The notes: generated by a model from the letters alone, not told the origin. 64,000 bases of DNA from Rhodanobacter denitrificans (GCF_003335105.1 NZ_QFWQ01000006.1:186001-250000), one strand, 5' to 3'. Shown: positions 30,464-41,588, counted from the stretch's first letter. Numbers and translations: made by a program.

Positions 30464-31440
30464 ACGCGTCGTCCGAATCCCTGCACGCGCCGGCGGACGC
30501 TGCGCCGCGCAATGCCCACAGCCGCGGCAGCCGCTTCGGCAGCTGGCGCGAGCACCACGGCTGGAGCGCGGCGTCCAGCCTGCGCCGGCTCGCCTCGCGC
30601 CCGTTCGGCAGTTTGCTCACGATCTCGGTGATGGGGCTGGCGCTGGCCCTGCCGCTGGCGTTCTACCTGCTGCTGGGCAACGTGCAGAAACTCGGCGATG
30701 CGCTGGGCCGGAGCCAGGCGATCAGCGTGTTCCTGCAGCCTGGCCAGGCCGCCCCGCAGGCGCAGCTGCTGGCCACGCAACTGGCCGACCGTGCGGAGCT
30801 GGCCGCGGTGGTGGTGAAGACGCCGCAGCAGGGCATGGACGAGCTGGCCCGGATGCAGGGCTTCTCCGGCGCGCTGCAGACGCTGGACGACAACCCGCTG
30901 CCGTACGTGCTGCAGCTGCAGCCACGCGCGGGGGCGAGCGCGCAGGCGCTGGAGCAGCTGGTCGCCGACGTGCGCGGCATGCATGGCGTCGACATGGTGC
31001 AGGACAGCGGCAGCTGGCGGAAACGGCTGGACGCGCTGCTCGGCGTGGGCAACCGCGCGGCGCTGGTGCTTGCCTCGCTGCTGGCGCTGGCGGCGCTGCT
31101 GGTGGTCGGCAACACGGTGCGCGTGGACATCGCCAGCCGCAGCGAGGAGATCGGCGTGCTGTTGCTGGTTGGCGCCAGCGGCGCGTTCGTGCGGCGGCCG
31201 TATCTGTATGCCGGAATCTGGTACGGCCTGTTCAGCGGCATCCTGGCCGCCCTGCTGGCGGTGCTGATCGAATTCGCGCTGGCCGCACCGGTGGCGCAGC
31301 TCAGCCAGGCCTATGATGGCAAGCTGCAGGTCGGCGGCCTGCCGCTGTGGCTGCTGCTGGCGGTGCCGCTGGCCGCCGCCGCGCTCGGCTGGCTGGGTGC
31401 GCGGCTGGTCAGTGCGTGGCAACTGCGCAAGGCGGCGTGA
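30460..31440 (+). CDS. ftsX: Cell-division protein FtsX
   Basis: Membrane subunit of FtsEX, 326 residues. A cytosolic basic N-terminus (about 1-45) leads to TM1 (LLTISVMGLALALPLAFYLLL), a periplasmic domain (about 70-190, SVFLQPGQ ... SWRKRLDALL) that in E. coli contacts EnvC, and three C-terminal TMs including ALVLASLLALAALLVVGNTVRVDI. The SRSEEIGVLLLVGASGAFVRRPYL coupling segment is present. GTG start at 30460 overlaps the ftsE stop. Confidence 0.96.
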   Translation: MNASSESLHAPADAAPRNAHSRGSRFGSWREHHGWSAASSLRRLASRPFGSLLTISVMGLALALPLAFYLLLGNVQKLGDALGRSQAISVFLQPGQAAPQAQLLATQLADRAELAAVVVKTPQQGMDELARMQGFSGALQTLDDNPLPYVLQLQPRAGASAQALEQLVADVRGMHGVDMVQDSGSWRKRLDALLGVGNRAALVLASLLALAALLVVGNTVRVDIASRSEEIGVLLLVGASGAFVRRPYLYAGIWYGLFSGILAALLAVLIEFALAAPVAQLSQAYDGKLQVGGLPLWLLLAVPLAAAALGWLGARLVSAWQLRKAA

Positions 31441-31578
31441 CGGCCTTGTGCCGGGGTGACGTGAATCGCAGCCGCCGGCACCACGTTTGATGCACGATCG
31501 ACAGTCGACGCGGGCGCAGGGGTGCGCTCGCCGGTTCATGGGCGAAGGATCGCCACGGTCAGGTGGGTGAACTGAGGC

Positions 31579-32421
31579 ATGAGTACGAATATCAGCGGCC
31601 GTCTGCTGACCGATGCACCGCGGGTGCTGGTGGTCGACGGCTCGCGCGTGGTGCGCCAGTTGATTACCCGCGTGCTGCTGGCCGAGTTGCCCGGCGTCGA
31701 GGTGGTCGGTTGCGGCAGCGGTGCGGAGGCGCAGCAGGTGCTCGGCGAAGGCGTGTTCGACTTCATCACCATCGCGCTGCGCCTGCCCGACATGGACGGG
31801 CTGGAGCTGGCGCGGTTCGTGCGCGAGTCGGCGCCGCAGGCCTACGTGCCGATCGTGGTGGTCTCCGGCGACGTCGAGGACCGGCTGCATCGCCGTTCGC
31901 TGGGCGAGCACGTCACCGATTACTTCGACAAGGCGTTGGGCTTCCAGGCGCTCGCCGAATTCATCCGCGGCTACGTGCGGCCGGACGACACCGCGGAGGG
32001 CGTGGTGCTGTACGTCGAGGACAGCCGCGTGGTGGCGCTGGCCACCCGCCGCATGCTGGAGAAGATCGGCCTGACCGTGCGTCACGTGGTCAGCGTGGAG
32101 GACGCGCTTGCCCTGCTGGAAACTTCGCGTGCGCAGGGCCAGGTCGGCGCCGACGTCGTGCTCACCGACGTCAGCCTGAAGGGCGAACTCACCGGCGGCG
32201 ACCTGCTCAAGGTGGTGCGCGAGGAGTTCGGCTACGGCAAGGGCCGGCTGCCGGTGCTGGTGATGACCGGCGACGAGAACCCGGCCAACCAGGCCGCGCT
32301 GATCAAGGCCGGCGCCAACGACCTGGTCGAGAAGCCGGTCGAGGAAAAGCTGCTGATCACCAAGCTGCTGTTCCAGCTGCGCGTGGCGGAGCACCTGCGC
32401 GGGCACGCGGCCGAGGCATGA
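31579..32421 (+). CDS. Double-receiver response regulator, first receiver degenerate
   Basis: A 280-residue protein of two tandem REC domains and no output domain. REC1 (about 14-133) keeps D20, the conserved Thr/Ser position and K118, but its phospho-acceptor position holds Ala66 ([11 protein letters not shown] instead of [11 protein letters not shown]), and the second acidic residue is Gly21. REC2 (about 142-272) has E147, D148, acceptor D197 ([10 protein letters not shown]) and K252 and looks functional. It lies between ftsX and ung; its ATGA overlap with ung implies co-translation. Output and partner kinase are unknown. Confidence 0.88.
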   Translation: MSTNISGRLLTDAPRVLVVDGSRVVRQLITRVLLAELPGVEVVGCGSGAEAQQVLGEGVFDFITIALRLPDMDGLELARFVRESAPQAYVPIVVVSGDVEDRLHRRSLGEHVTDYFDKALGFQALAEFIRGYVRPDDTAEGVVLYVEDSRVVALATRRMLEKIGLTVRHVVSVEDALALLETSRAQGQVGADVVLTDVSLKGELTGGDLLKVVREEFGYGKGRLPVLVMTGDENPANQAALIKAGANDLVEKPVEEKLLITKLLFQLRVAEHLRGHAAEA

Positions 32422-33140
32422 GCGACGCGGCGCAGATCAAGCTGGAACCGTCGTGGAAGGCGCGCATCGGCGACTACCTTCTGCGTCCCGAGATGCAGGC
32501 GCTGGCGGCGTTCCTGCGTGCGGAGAAACAGGCCGGCAAACGGATCTACCCGCCCGGTCCGGAGATCTTCGCGGCGTTCGAACACACTTCGTTCGACGCG
32601 GTGCGGGTGGTGATCCTCGGCCAGGACCCGTACCACGGCCCGGGCCAGGCACATGGCCTGTGCTTCTCGGTGCGCCCCGGGGTACGGGTGCCCCCGTCGC
32701 TGGAAAACATCTTCAAGGAAATCCAGCGCGACCTCGGCATCCCGCGCCCCGACCACGGTTGCCTCACGCCATGGGCCGACCGCGGCGTGCTGCTGCTCAA
32801 CAGCGTGCTGACGGTGGAAGAGGGCCGTGCCGGCTCGCACCAGGGCAAGGGCTGGGAAGGCTTCACCGACGCGGCGATCGATGCGCTGAACCGCGAGCGC
32901 GAGGGCATCGTGTTCCTGCTGTGGGGCAGCTATGCCCAGCGCAAGGGCCAGCTGATCGACACCCGCCGGCACGGCGTGCTGAAGAGCGTGCATCCGTCGC
33001 CGCTCTCGGCCCACCGCGGCTTCCTCGGTTGCGGCCACTTTTCCGCCGCCAACCGCTACCTGGAAGCCCGCGGCCAGCCGCCGATCGACTGGTCGTTGCC
33101 GCCGCGAACCGAATTGCAGGGCCATTTCACGCCCACTTGA
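32418..33140 (+). CDS. ung: Uracil-DNA glycosylase (family 1)
   Basis: Excises uracil from DNA in base-excision repair. 240 residues, with the water-activating loop [17 protein letters not shown] (catalytic Asp), the uracil-binding [12 protein letters not shown], and the DNA-intercalating [18 protein letters not shown] motif. The start overlaps the receiver gene as ATGA. No terminator is seen before the rpoH promoter. Confidence 0.97.
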   Translation: MSDAAQIKLEPSWKARIGDYLLRPEMQALAAFLRAEKQAGKRIYPPGPEIFAAFEHTSFDAVRVVILGQDPYHGPGQAHGLCFSVRPGVRVPPSLENIFKEIQRDLGIPRPDHGCLTPWADRGVLLLNSVLTVEEGRAGSHQGKGWEGFTDAAIDALNREREGIVFLLWGSYAQRKGQLIDTRRHGVLKSVHPSPLSAHRGFLGCGHFSAANRYLEARGQPPIDWSLPPRTELQGHFTPT

Positions 33141-33179
33141 ACGCCGTTTAGCCAGCCTCATGTCGGACCGGGCGGGCGC

Positions 33180-33208
33180 TGGACAAGGGCGGCAAATATC
33201 TGTACTAT
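33180..33208 (+). promoter_or_regulatory. Candidate sigma-70 promoter of rpoH
   Basis: TGGACA (33180-33185), a 17-nt spacer and TACTAT (33203-33208). The expected start site near 33215 puts the CIRCE repeat about 30 nt into the leader and gives an 85-nt leader before the ATG. Spacing is ideal, with 5/6 and 4/6 matches to consensus. Confidence 0.6.
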
Positions 33209-33218
33209 TTGGTTCATT

Positions 33219-33244
33219 AAAGCGCGGAACCAATCCCGCGCTTT
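33219..33244 (+). promoter_or_regulatory. 5'-leader hairpin of rpoH
   Basis: A 9-bp stem (AAAGCGCGG / CCGCGCTTT) with an 8-nt loop in the predicted leader, overlapping the CIRCE repeat by two bases. No T-run follows inside the leader, so it is not a terminator. It may stabilise or regulate the rpoH mRNA. Confidence 0.5.
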
Positions 33245-33269
33245 AGCACTCCAACCACCCGAGTGCTAA
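33243..33269 (+). promoter_or_regulatory. CIRCE operator (HrcA-binding site) in the rpoH leader
   Basis: TTAGCACTC, nine bases, GAGTGCTAA: a perfect match to the CIRCE consensus, the binding site of heat-shock repressor HrcA. It lies 30 nt before the rpoH ATG and downstream of the predicted promoter, so HrcA bound here would block elongation. An AGGAGG ribosome site (33285-33290) follows. Confidence 0.9.
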
Positions 33270-33298
33270 ACTTCGACGCTATTCAGGAGGTTCCACCC

Positions 33299-34162
<864 letters not shown>

Positions 34163-34184
34163 GCCCGCGCTTCGCTGCCAATGC

Positions 34185-34214
34185 AAACGGCCCCGCACGG
34201 GGCCGTTTTCTTGT
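34185..34214 (+). terminator. Rho-independent terminator of rpoH
   Basis: An AAACGGCCCC / GGGGCCGTTT stem with a 3-4-nt loop is followed by TCTTGT, 22 nt after the rpoH stop. The stem is symmetric, and the convergent ctp gene ends at 34241, so it may serve both directions. Confidence 0.85.
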
Positions 34215-34240
34215 CCGGCCCCCGGCGGCCGGCGTGCCGC

Positions 34241-35632
34241 TCAGCGATGCGCGGCGGCGGGCTGGCGCAGCGCCATGCCCTTGAGCACGTTCAGCGCCTG
34301 TGACAGCGCGTAGTCGCTGGTGGCCAGCTTGGCATCGGCGGCACTGCCGTCGTCGTTGATGTCGCCGCCGGCCTTGGCCTTCTCGTTGGCCAGATGGTTG
34401 GGCAGGTCGGCTTCCGAACTGATCAGCACCGGACCGTGGTCGGACGCGTTCACCGAGAGGTCGGCCAGCGCGATGTCGGGCTTGATGCCCTCGGCCTGGA
34501 TCGAAGTGCCGTTCGGCGTGTAGTAGCGCGCGGTGGTGATCTTGACCGCATGCTCGGCGTCCAGCGGCAACACGGTCTGCACCACGCCCTTGCCGAACGT
34601 GCGCTGGCCCATGATCAGCGCGCGGTGGTTGTCCTTCAGCGCGCCGGAGACGATCTCGGCCGCCGAGGCGGTCCCGTTGTTGGTCAGCACGATCATCGGC
34701 GCGCCGCCGAGCTGGTCGCCCGGGTGCGCCGTGAAGCTCATGTTCGCGTCCTGCAGCCGGCCGCGCGTGGTGACGATGGTGCCGGCATCGAGGAAGTCGT
34801 CGCTGACGCCGACCGCCGCAGTGAGCAGGCCACCGGGATTGTTGCGCAGGTCCAGCACGGCGCCCTTCGGCGGCCCGTTCTTCGCGATCAGCTGGCCCAG
34901 CTTCTTCTCGAGGTCGGCGGCGGTGTCGCTCTGGAACTGGCTGATCCGCACGTAGGCGTAGCCCGGCTCCAGCTCGCGCACCTTGACGCTGCTGATCGCG
35001 ATGTTCTCGCGTACCAGGTGCAGGTCGATCAGCTTGTCGCTGTTCTGGTGCACGATGGTCAGGTCGATCTTGCTGCCCGGCTTGCCGCGCAGCTGCTTGA
35101 ACATCTCATCGACGTTCTGCGCGTCGACCACGGTGCCGTTGACCTTGACGATGCTGTCGCCCGGCTTGATGCCGGCGCGTGCCGCCGGGGTATCGTCGAT
35201 CGGCGAGACGATGCGCAGGCCGCCGTCGACCTGCAGCACCTCGATGCCGAGGCCGCTGTATTCGCCGGTGGTGTCCTCGTTGAGTTGGGTGAGGCCCTCC
35301 TTGTCGAGGTATTCGCTGTGCGGGTCGAGGCCGCTGAGCATGCCGGTGATCGCCGCCTTCATCAGGGTCTTGTTGTCGACCTTCTCCACGTAGGCCTGGC
35401 GGACCACCTCGTAGACGCGACTGAAGTTGCGGATGTCGTCCAGGTCCACCTGGTCGACGGAACTGGCGCTGGCTGGCGCGGCCGCGCGGCTGGTGGCGGC
35501 CGGCAGATCGACCGGCGGCGCGACCGTGGCGGCCCCGGCCGGTGCGCTCTGCGCGCGGGCGCCCGGCGTGGCCAGCAGCAGGAATGGCACGGCCAGCAAC
35601 AGGGTGAACGGGCGGCGAGGGGATGGACGCAT
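34241..35632 (-). CDS. C-terminal processing peptidase (S41, CtpA type)
   Basis: A periplasmic serine protease of 463 residues. A signal peptide (RPFTLLLAVPFLLLATPGARA, cut near residue 27) and a Pro/Ala-rich linker precede an N-terminal helical region. A PDZ domain follows (about 110-190, GIEVLQVDGGLRIVSPIDDTPAARAGIKPGD), then the S41 core with LDLRNNPGGLL, catalytic Ser in NNGTASAAEIVSGAL and Lys in GQRTFGKG. ATG 35632 is chosen because it gives the signal peptide. It is 118 nt downstream of envC on the same strand, the usual pairing in Xanthomonadales. Confidence 0.93.
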   Translation of the reverse strand: MRPSPRRPFTLLLAVPFLLLATPGARAQSAPAGAATVAPPVDLPAATSRAAAPASASSVDQVDLDDIRNFSRVYEVVRQAYVEKVDNKTLMKAAITGMLSGLDPHSEYLDKEGLTQLNEDTTGEYSGLGIEVLQVDGGLRIVSPIDDTPAARAGIKPGDSIVKVNGTVVDAQNVDEMFKQLRGKPGSKIDLTIVHQNSDKLIDLHLVRENIAISSVKVRELEPGYAYVRISQFQSDTAADLEKKLGQLIAKNGPPKGAVLDLRNNPGGLLTAAVGVSDDFLDAGTIVTTRGRLQDANMSFTAHPGDQLGGAPMIVLTNNGTASAAEIVSGALKDNHRALIMGQRTFGKGVVQTVLPLDAEHAVKITTARYYTPNGTSIQAEGIKPDIALADLSVNASDHGPVLISSEADLPNHLANEKAKAGGDINDDGSAADAKLATSDYALSQALNVLKGMALRQPAAAHR

Positions 35633-35750
35633 GGGTGGCTCCGTACGGCGGCGACGTCGCGCTGTCACGCGACGGAAGGACCAGCTTCCGGCTTTGACAA
35701 CGGAACGCCAGCGTAATTCATCGGCAGCCGGCGACGCCATGCCGGCCGCG

Positions 35751-36971
35751 TCAGCGGCGCTGGGCCAGCCAACCGCGCGGATCGACCGGCTGGTTGTTCC
35801 TGCGCAGCTCGAAATACACGCCAGTATTGACGCCGGTGGGTGCGCTGGCGGTGCCGATCGCCTGGCCAGCCTCGACCTCGTCGCCGACGGTGTGCAGCAG
35901 GGCCTCGTTGTTGCCGTACATGCTCATCCAGCCGTTGCCGTGGTTGAGGATCAGCAGCATGCCGTAGCCGCGCAGGAAGCCGGCGTAGATCACCCGGCCG
36001 CGTGCCACCGCGTGGATCTCGCTGCCGCCGCTGGCCTTGATCAGCACGCCGTTGCCGTAACTGTTGACCACGCCGCTGGCCGGCCACGGCAGGTTGCCGC
36101 GGATGTTGGCGCCGGCGCTGCCGACCTCGAGCGGCGGTGGCGGCTTGTGCCCGGGATGTTTGCGCGCCGCCGCCGCGCGTTCGGCGGCGGCGCGGGCGGC
36201 GGCTTCGTCGATCGCCTTCTGCAGCCTGTCGAGCAGGTGGTTGAGCGACTGCGCGTTCTGCTTCATCGCTGCCAGCCGCTGCGCCTGGTCCCGGTATTGC
36301 GCGTCGGTGGCGGCGGCCAGCTTTTGCTGTGCGGCGCGCTGCTGCGCCAGTACCGCAGCCTGCTGCCCGCGTTGCGTCCGGGTCGCCTGCAGCGCCTGCT
36401 GTTCGGCGCTGATGGCATGCTCCAGTTCCTGCAACTGCGCCAGGTCGGTCATCAGCTGCTGCACGCGCCGTACGCGGTCCTGCTGGAAGTATTTCGAGTA
36501 CACCAGCGCGCGTGCGATGCGCGCCACGTCCTCGTCGCCCAGCAGCAGCCTAAGGTCTGAGCCGTGGCCGAGCGCGTAGGTAGCGCGCAGCAGGTCGGCG
36601 ATCGCGGCGCGCTGGCCGTCCAGCTTCCGGCCCAGTTCGGTGCGCTGCAGTTGCAGCTGGTCCAGTTGCTGCTGCTTGGCGGCCAGTTCGGCATCGGTCT
36701 GGCGCACCGCGCGCGCCGCGCCGGCCAGCGCGTTGGCCTGCCGCGCCAGTTCCGCATTCGCGCTGTCGCGACGGGCGGCGGTGTCGGCCTGCTCCTTCGC
36801 CAGCGCTTCCATCCGGTGCTGCAATTCGGCCAGCTTCTCCTTCGCCGCGACTTGCTCGTTGCGGCTCCTGCCGTCCTGACGTGCCTGCAGCGCCGGTGGT
36901 GCGAGGGCGGTAGCCAGGCCGATGGCAAGGACGGGCAAGGCGTGGCGAAGCAGGCAGGCGGGCTTGGGCAT
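35751..36971 (-). CDS. envC: Murein hydrolase activator EnvC (degenerate LytM/M23)
   Basis: A periplasmic activator of septal amidases, recruited by FtsEX. 406 residues: signal peptide (HALPVLAIGLATALAPPALQA, near 9-29), a long coiled-coil region (about 35-270, repeated Gln/Ala/Leu heptads such as LAAKQQQLDQLQLQRTELGRKLDG), a Pro-rich linker with HPGHKPPPP, then the LytM domain (about 290-400). The M23 zinc ligands are replaced: GVLIKAS instead of GxDIxxP, and VYFELR instead of HxHFEIR. It is therefore expected to be non-catalytic, as in E. coli EnvC. ftsEX is encoded 5 kb away. Confidence 0.94.
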   Translation of the reverse strand: MPKPACLLRHALPVLAIGLATALAPPALQARQDGRSRNEQVAAKEKLAELQHRMEALAKEQADTAARRDSANAELARQANALAGAARAVRQTDAELAAKQQQLDQLQLQRTELGRKLDGQRAAIADLLRATYALGHGSDLRLLLGDEDVARIARALVYSKYFQQDRVRRVQQLMTDLAQLQELEHAISAEQQALQATRTQRGQQAAVLAQQRAAQQKLAAATDAQYRDQAQRLAAMKQNAQSLNHLLDRLQKAIDEAAARAAAERAAAARKHPGHKPPPPLEVGSAGANIRGNLPWPASGVVNSYGNGVLIKASGGSEIHAVARGRVIYAGFLRGYGMLLILNHGNGWMSMYGNNEALLHTVGDEVEAGQAIGTASAPTGVNTGVYFELRRNNQPVDPRGWLAQRR

Positions 36972-37349
36972 GCCGGGATTATCACCGAGCCGGCTGGCCC
37001 AGGCGAGACGGCCTCGCCACGGCCGGCCGGCGACCCCGCGGGCGGATCTCGCCGGTGGCCCGGGAAACCGGCTGCGTATGGCCGTCCAAATCACTTTTGA
37101 CGCGTCGCAACCGCTGTGCTCTAGTGGACGCCCTTCCGCGTGCCGCGACGGTGTCGCCGACGGGCATGCGCCCGGCACGCCCACGACGGAACACACGATG
37201 GTGCAGTCAGGCGACCCCATGCTCCATGCTCCGGTTTCCAGGCTCGACGGCGGCGGCTTCGGCGCACCGGCAAGTGACGGCGGGATCGACACCGTCCGCG
37301 GCGAGCATGGCCGGGTGCCGGCATGGCCCGCCCCGCCCGGGTCGTCGCG
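36972..37349. other. 378-bp intergenic region with a candidate promoter
   Basis: Contains no convincing gene. On the plus strand TTGACG (37097-37102), a 17-nt spacer and TCTAGT (37120-37125) form a good sigma-70-like promoter, which would give the NRDE gene a leader of about 215 nt. A 54-codon frame from ATG 37198 runs into the NRDE start but lacks a clear ribosome site. The minus-strand promoter of envC must also be in this gap. Confidence 0.5.
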
Positions 37350-38126
37350 ATGTGCCTGATTGCCTTCGCCTGGAACACCCATCCGCGCTGGCGTCTGCTG
37401 CTGGCCGGCAACCGCGACGAGTTCCACGCGCGCCCCAGTGCGGCGCTGGCACGCTGGGACGATGCGCCGATTGTCGGCGGCCGCGACCTCGAGGCCGGCG
37501 GCACCTGGCTCGGGGTCACCGATGGCGGGCGCTGCTGCGTGGTGACCAACGTGCGCGACCCGCGCGATCCGCAGCTTGGCACATCGCGCGGCCTGCTCGC
37601 CACCGACTACCTCGTCGGCGAAGCCGATGCCGCCGCGCACGCGCAACGGCTGCTGCGTGCGGCCGCCGACTACCGTCCGTTCAACCTGCTCACCTTCGAT
37701 GCGCGCGCGGCGTTCTATCTCGGCAATCGCCCCGATCCGCGCGCGCAGGCCGTGACCTCCGGCGTGCACGGCCTGTCGAACGCCGACTTCAACACGCCGT
37801 GGCCGAAAACCCGCGCGCTGATGCAGCGGCTGCAGCAGTGGATCGACGAAGCCGGCGACGAGGACTTCGCACTGCTGTTCGAGGCGCTCGCCGACGAACG
37901 ACAGGCGCCGGATGCGCAATTGCCCGACACCGGAGTGGGACTGGAGCGTGAGCGCCTGCTGTCGCCTGCGTTCATCCGCGGCGAGCAGTACGGCACGCGC
38001 GCCAGCACCGTGGTGGCGATCGGCCACGATGGCGGCGGGGTGATCGTGGAACGTCGCTTCGGGCCGGGCGGCCGCTTCCACGGCGAGACGATGCTGCGCT
38101 TCGGCGCGCTCGCGCCGCACCGCTAG
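37350..38126 (+). CDS. NRDE (TANGO2-like) family protein
   Basis: A 258-residue member of the NRDE family. The start is placed at ATG 37350 because the family begins with MCLIAFAW, whose Cys2 would be the N-terminal nucleophile of an Ntn-hydrolase fold. The eponymous NRDE motif is LLLAGNRDEFHARPSAAL, followed by DLEAGGTWLGVTDGGR, LVTNVRDP-like VVTNVRDPRDP, and GVHGLSNADFNTPWPK. Bacterial function is unknown; human TANGO2 affects mitochondrial and acyl-CoA metabolism. The longer frame (37323) adds nine residues that would block an N-terminal Cys. Confidence 0.9.
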   Translation: MCLIAFAWNTHPRWRLLLAGNRDEFHARPSAALARWDDAPIVGGRDLEAGGTWLGVTDGGRCCVVTNVRDPRDPQLGTSRGLLATDYLVGEADAAAHAQRLLRAAADYRPFNLLTFDARAAFYLGNRPDPRAQAVTSGVHGLSNADFNTPWPKTRALMQRLQQWIDEAGDEDFALLFEALADERQAPDAQLPDTGVGLERERLLSPAFIRGEQYGTRASTVVAIGHDGGGVIVERRFGPGGRFHGETMLRFGALAPHR

Positions 38127-38186
38127 CTCGGCGCCTACGCCGGCGATCGGCATCGCCGGCTGCCCGTGCGTGCGGGCCGGGGCTAG

Positions 38187-39911
<1,725 letters not shown>

Positions 39912-39924
39912 GCCTCAGCTCTTG

Positions 39925-40231
39925 GGAAGAAAACCACATCCTGTGGTTTTCTTCCGCCGCGAGTCCGGCACATGTGTGCATGCCATCCTGGCATGCACCC
40001 TGCGGGCCAGCCTGCGGCTGTTCAAATCCGTTCCTGACGGATTTGTCCGGACTCGCTCACGCGAATCAGGCACTTGCGGGCCCGATCCGCGCCTGGCCAT
40101 CGGGCAACCGCTCCTGCGTTGCCTCAACTCGGGTATCGGGCAACTGCTCCTGGGTTGCCTCAACTCGGGCATCCATGCCCTCGCCATGCCCTCGCCATAG
40201 CCGGGCTTCGAGGTTGAAAAACCACAACCTC
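39925..40231 (-). repeat. Two-hairpin 3'-end element, copy B, with insert and tandem repeats
   Basis: Fills the 320-bp gap between ligB and ychJ. Hairpin 2 (40210-40231, GAGGTTG/CAACCTC) abuts the ychJ stop codon; hairpin 1 (39925-39955) has a perfect 14-bp stem around TCC. Between them lies about 225 nt absent from copy A. It contains hairpins 39976-39998 (10 bp, loop TCC) and 40023-40045 (9 bp, loop TCCTG), a 36-bp tandem repeat (40099-40134, 40135-40170, 3 differences), and a CATGCCCTCGC doublet near 40174-40196. Confidence 0.8.
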
Positions 40232-40633
40232 TCAGCTCTTCAACTCGCCGTCGTGGTAGTACCAGCGGCCGTCCTCGCGCACGAAGCGGCTGGTCTCATG
40301 CTGGCGCTGCGCGCGACCGCCGCCGAGGCGATAGCGGGCCACGAACTCCACGATGGCATGGGCGTCGTCGATGGCCTGCTGGCGGCGCACCTCCAGCCCC
40401 AGCCAGGTCGGCGGCGGCTGCTGCGCGGCCAGCCGCAGGGAGGCCGGGCGGGTGTCGGCATGCCAGCTGGCCAGCAGGTAGTCCTCGCGCTTGAGCACGT
40501 AGGCGCTGTAGCGCGAGCGCATCAGCTGTTCGGCCGTGGCGGCGATGGCGCCGTCGTGCAGCGGCCCGCAGCATTGGCTGTAACCGGCCGGGTTGCCGCA
40601 GGGGCAGGGGGTCAGCGTGTCGATCGACTTCAT
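40232..40633 (-). CDS. YchJ-family SEC-C motif protein (UPF0225)
   Basis: A 133-residue protein with an N-terminal zinc-binding SEC-C-like motif CPCGNPAGYSQCCGPLHDG (residues 10-28), then a compact domain with YSAYVLKREDYLLASWH, HAIVEFVARYRLGG and ETSRFVREDGRWYYHDGEL. This matches the YchJ/UPF0225 family in both parts and in length. The function of the family is unknown. Its stop codon touches the two-hairpin element. Confidence 0.92.
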   Translation of the reverse strand: MKSIDTLTPCPCGNPAGYSQCCGPLHDGAIAATAEQLMRSRYSAYVLKREDYLLASWHADTRPASLRLAAQQPPPTWLGLEVRRQQAIDDAHAIVEFVARYRLGGGRAQRQHETSRFVREDGRWYYHDGELKS

Positions 40634-40688
40634 GCCGCCTTTGTACCCGGTTCGGCGCGATCATGCAGGTCTGGCGTATGGGCGATGC

Positions 40689-41285
40689 TCAGCCGTGGAC
40701 GCGCTGCCACACGCGGCAGCGGTTGTTGGCCGGCATCGCGACGTCGGCGCGCAGGCGGAAACCGGCGGCGTTGGCCAGTGCGTCGACGGCTTCGGCGTCG
40801 CGGATCGCCATGTGCTCGCCGCGTGCCTTCAGCCATGCGTCGAACGCGGCATTGCCGTCGCTGCTGTAGCGGCCCTGCTCATTGAACGGCCCGTAGATCG
40901 CCAGCACGGCATCGCCGGTGGTGATCGCGGGTAACCGTGCGAACAGCCGCTGCACCTCGGGCCAGGCCATGATGTGCAAGGTGTTGGCGCTGAACACCGC
41001 GTCGAACGGGCCGTTCGGCCAGGAACCGCCGACGTCCAGTTCCAGCGGCGGCGGAGTGTTCGGCAGCGCCGCCTCGTCCAGCCAGGCGCGGATGCCGGGC
41101 AGGTTTTCCGCGCGGTCGGAGCTCTGCCAGCTCAGTTGCGGCAGTGCCGCGGCGAAATGTACCGCGTGCTGGCCGGTACCGCTGCCGATCTCCAGTACCT
41201 GTCGGCGGTCGGCGAAATGTTCGCGCAACACGCCGAGGATCGGTTCGCGGTTGCGCTCGCACGAAGGCGAGTGCGGCTTCTCCAC
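40689..41285 (-). CDS. DUF938 SAM-dependent methyltransferase-like protein
   Basis: A 198-residue class I methyltransferase fold. SAM motif I reads VLEIGSGTGQHAVHFA (30-45), followed by the acidic LELDVGG (motif II) and FDAVFSANTLHIMAWPEVQRLF. The N-terminal PHSPSCERNREPILGVL stretch is characteristic of DUF938. The substrate is unknown. The next gene upstream (65-aa membrane protein) ends 13 nt before its start, suggesting one transcript. Confidence 0.88.
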   Translation of the reverse strand: MEKPHSPSCERNREPILGVLREHFADRRQVLEIGSGTGQHAVHFAAALPQLSWQSSDRAENLPGIRAWLDEAALPNTPPPLELDVGGSWPNGPFDAVFSANTLHIMAWPEVQRLFARLPAITTGDAVLAIYGPFNEQGRYSSDGNAAFDAWLKARGEHMAIRDAEAVDALANAAGFRLRADVAMPANNRCRVWQRVHG

Positions 41286-41298
41286 GCGCAGGCGAGCG

Positions 41299-41496
41299 TC
41301 AGACGGGATGCCCGCGCAGCACGCGTGCGGGCAACATCAGCAGCGCAGCGAGGAAGGCGAACACGGCGCCTACGGTGATGCCGACCAGCCGCAGCGGCAG
41401 CAACAGCAGCCACACGATCGGGTACAGCACCAGCGCCAGCAGCGCCAGCGGCCAGCAGAACACCAGCAGCAACAGCCAGAGCAGGAAACCAGCCAT
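41299..41496 (-). CDS. Small integral membrane protein, 65 aa
   Basis: A 65-residue, strongly hydrophobic protein with two predicted TM helices (about 4-27 FLLWLLLLVFCWPLALLALVLYP-like, and 36-56) and a short basic end (RVLRGHPV). No family is recognised. ATG 41496 has a GAGGATCACC stretch upstream as a weak ribosome site. It sits 13 nt before the DUF938 gene. Confidence 0.65.
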   Translation of the reverse strand: MAGFLLWLLLLVFCWPLALLALVLYPIVWLLLLPLRLVGITVGAVFAFLAALLMLPARVLRGHPV

Positions 41497-41588
41497 GCGG
41501 TGATCCTCGCGGAGGGGTGGAATGGATACCGACTTTAGCGCAGCTCGATACCCGCGCGCAGGTGACTCTCGGCACCCCCGCGACAGGT

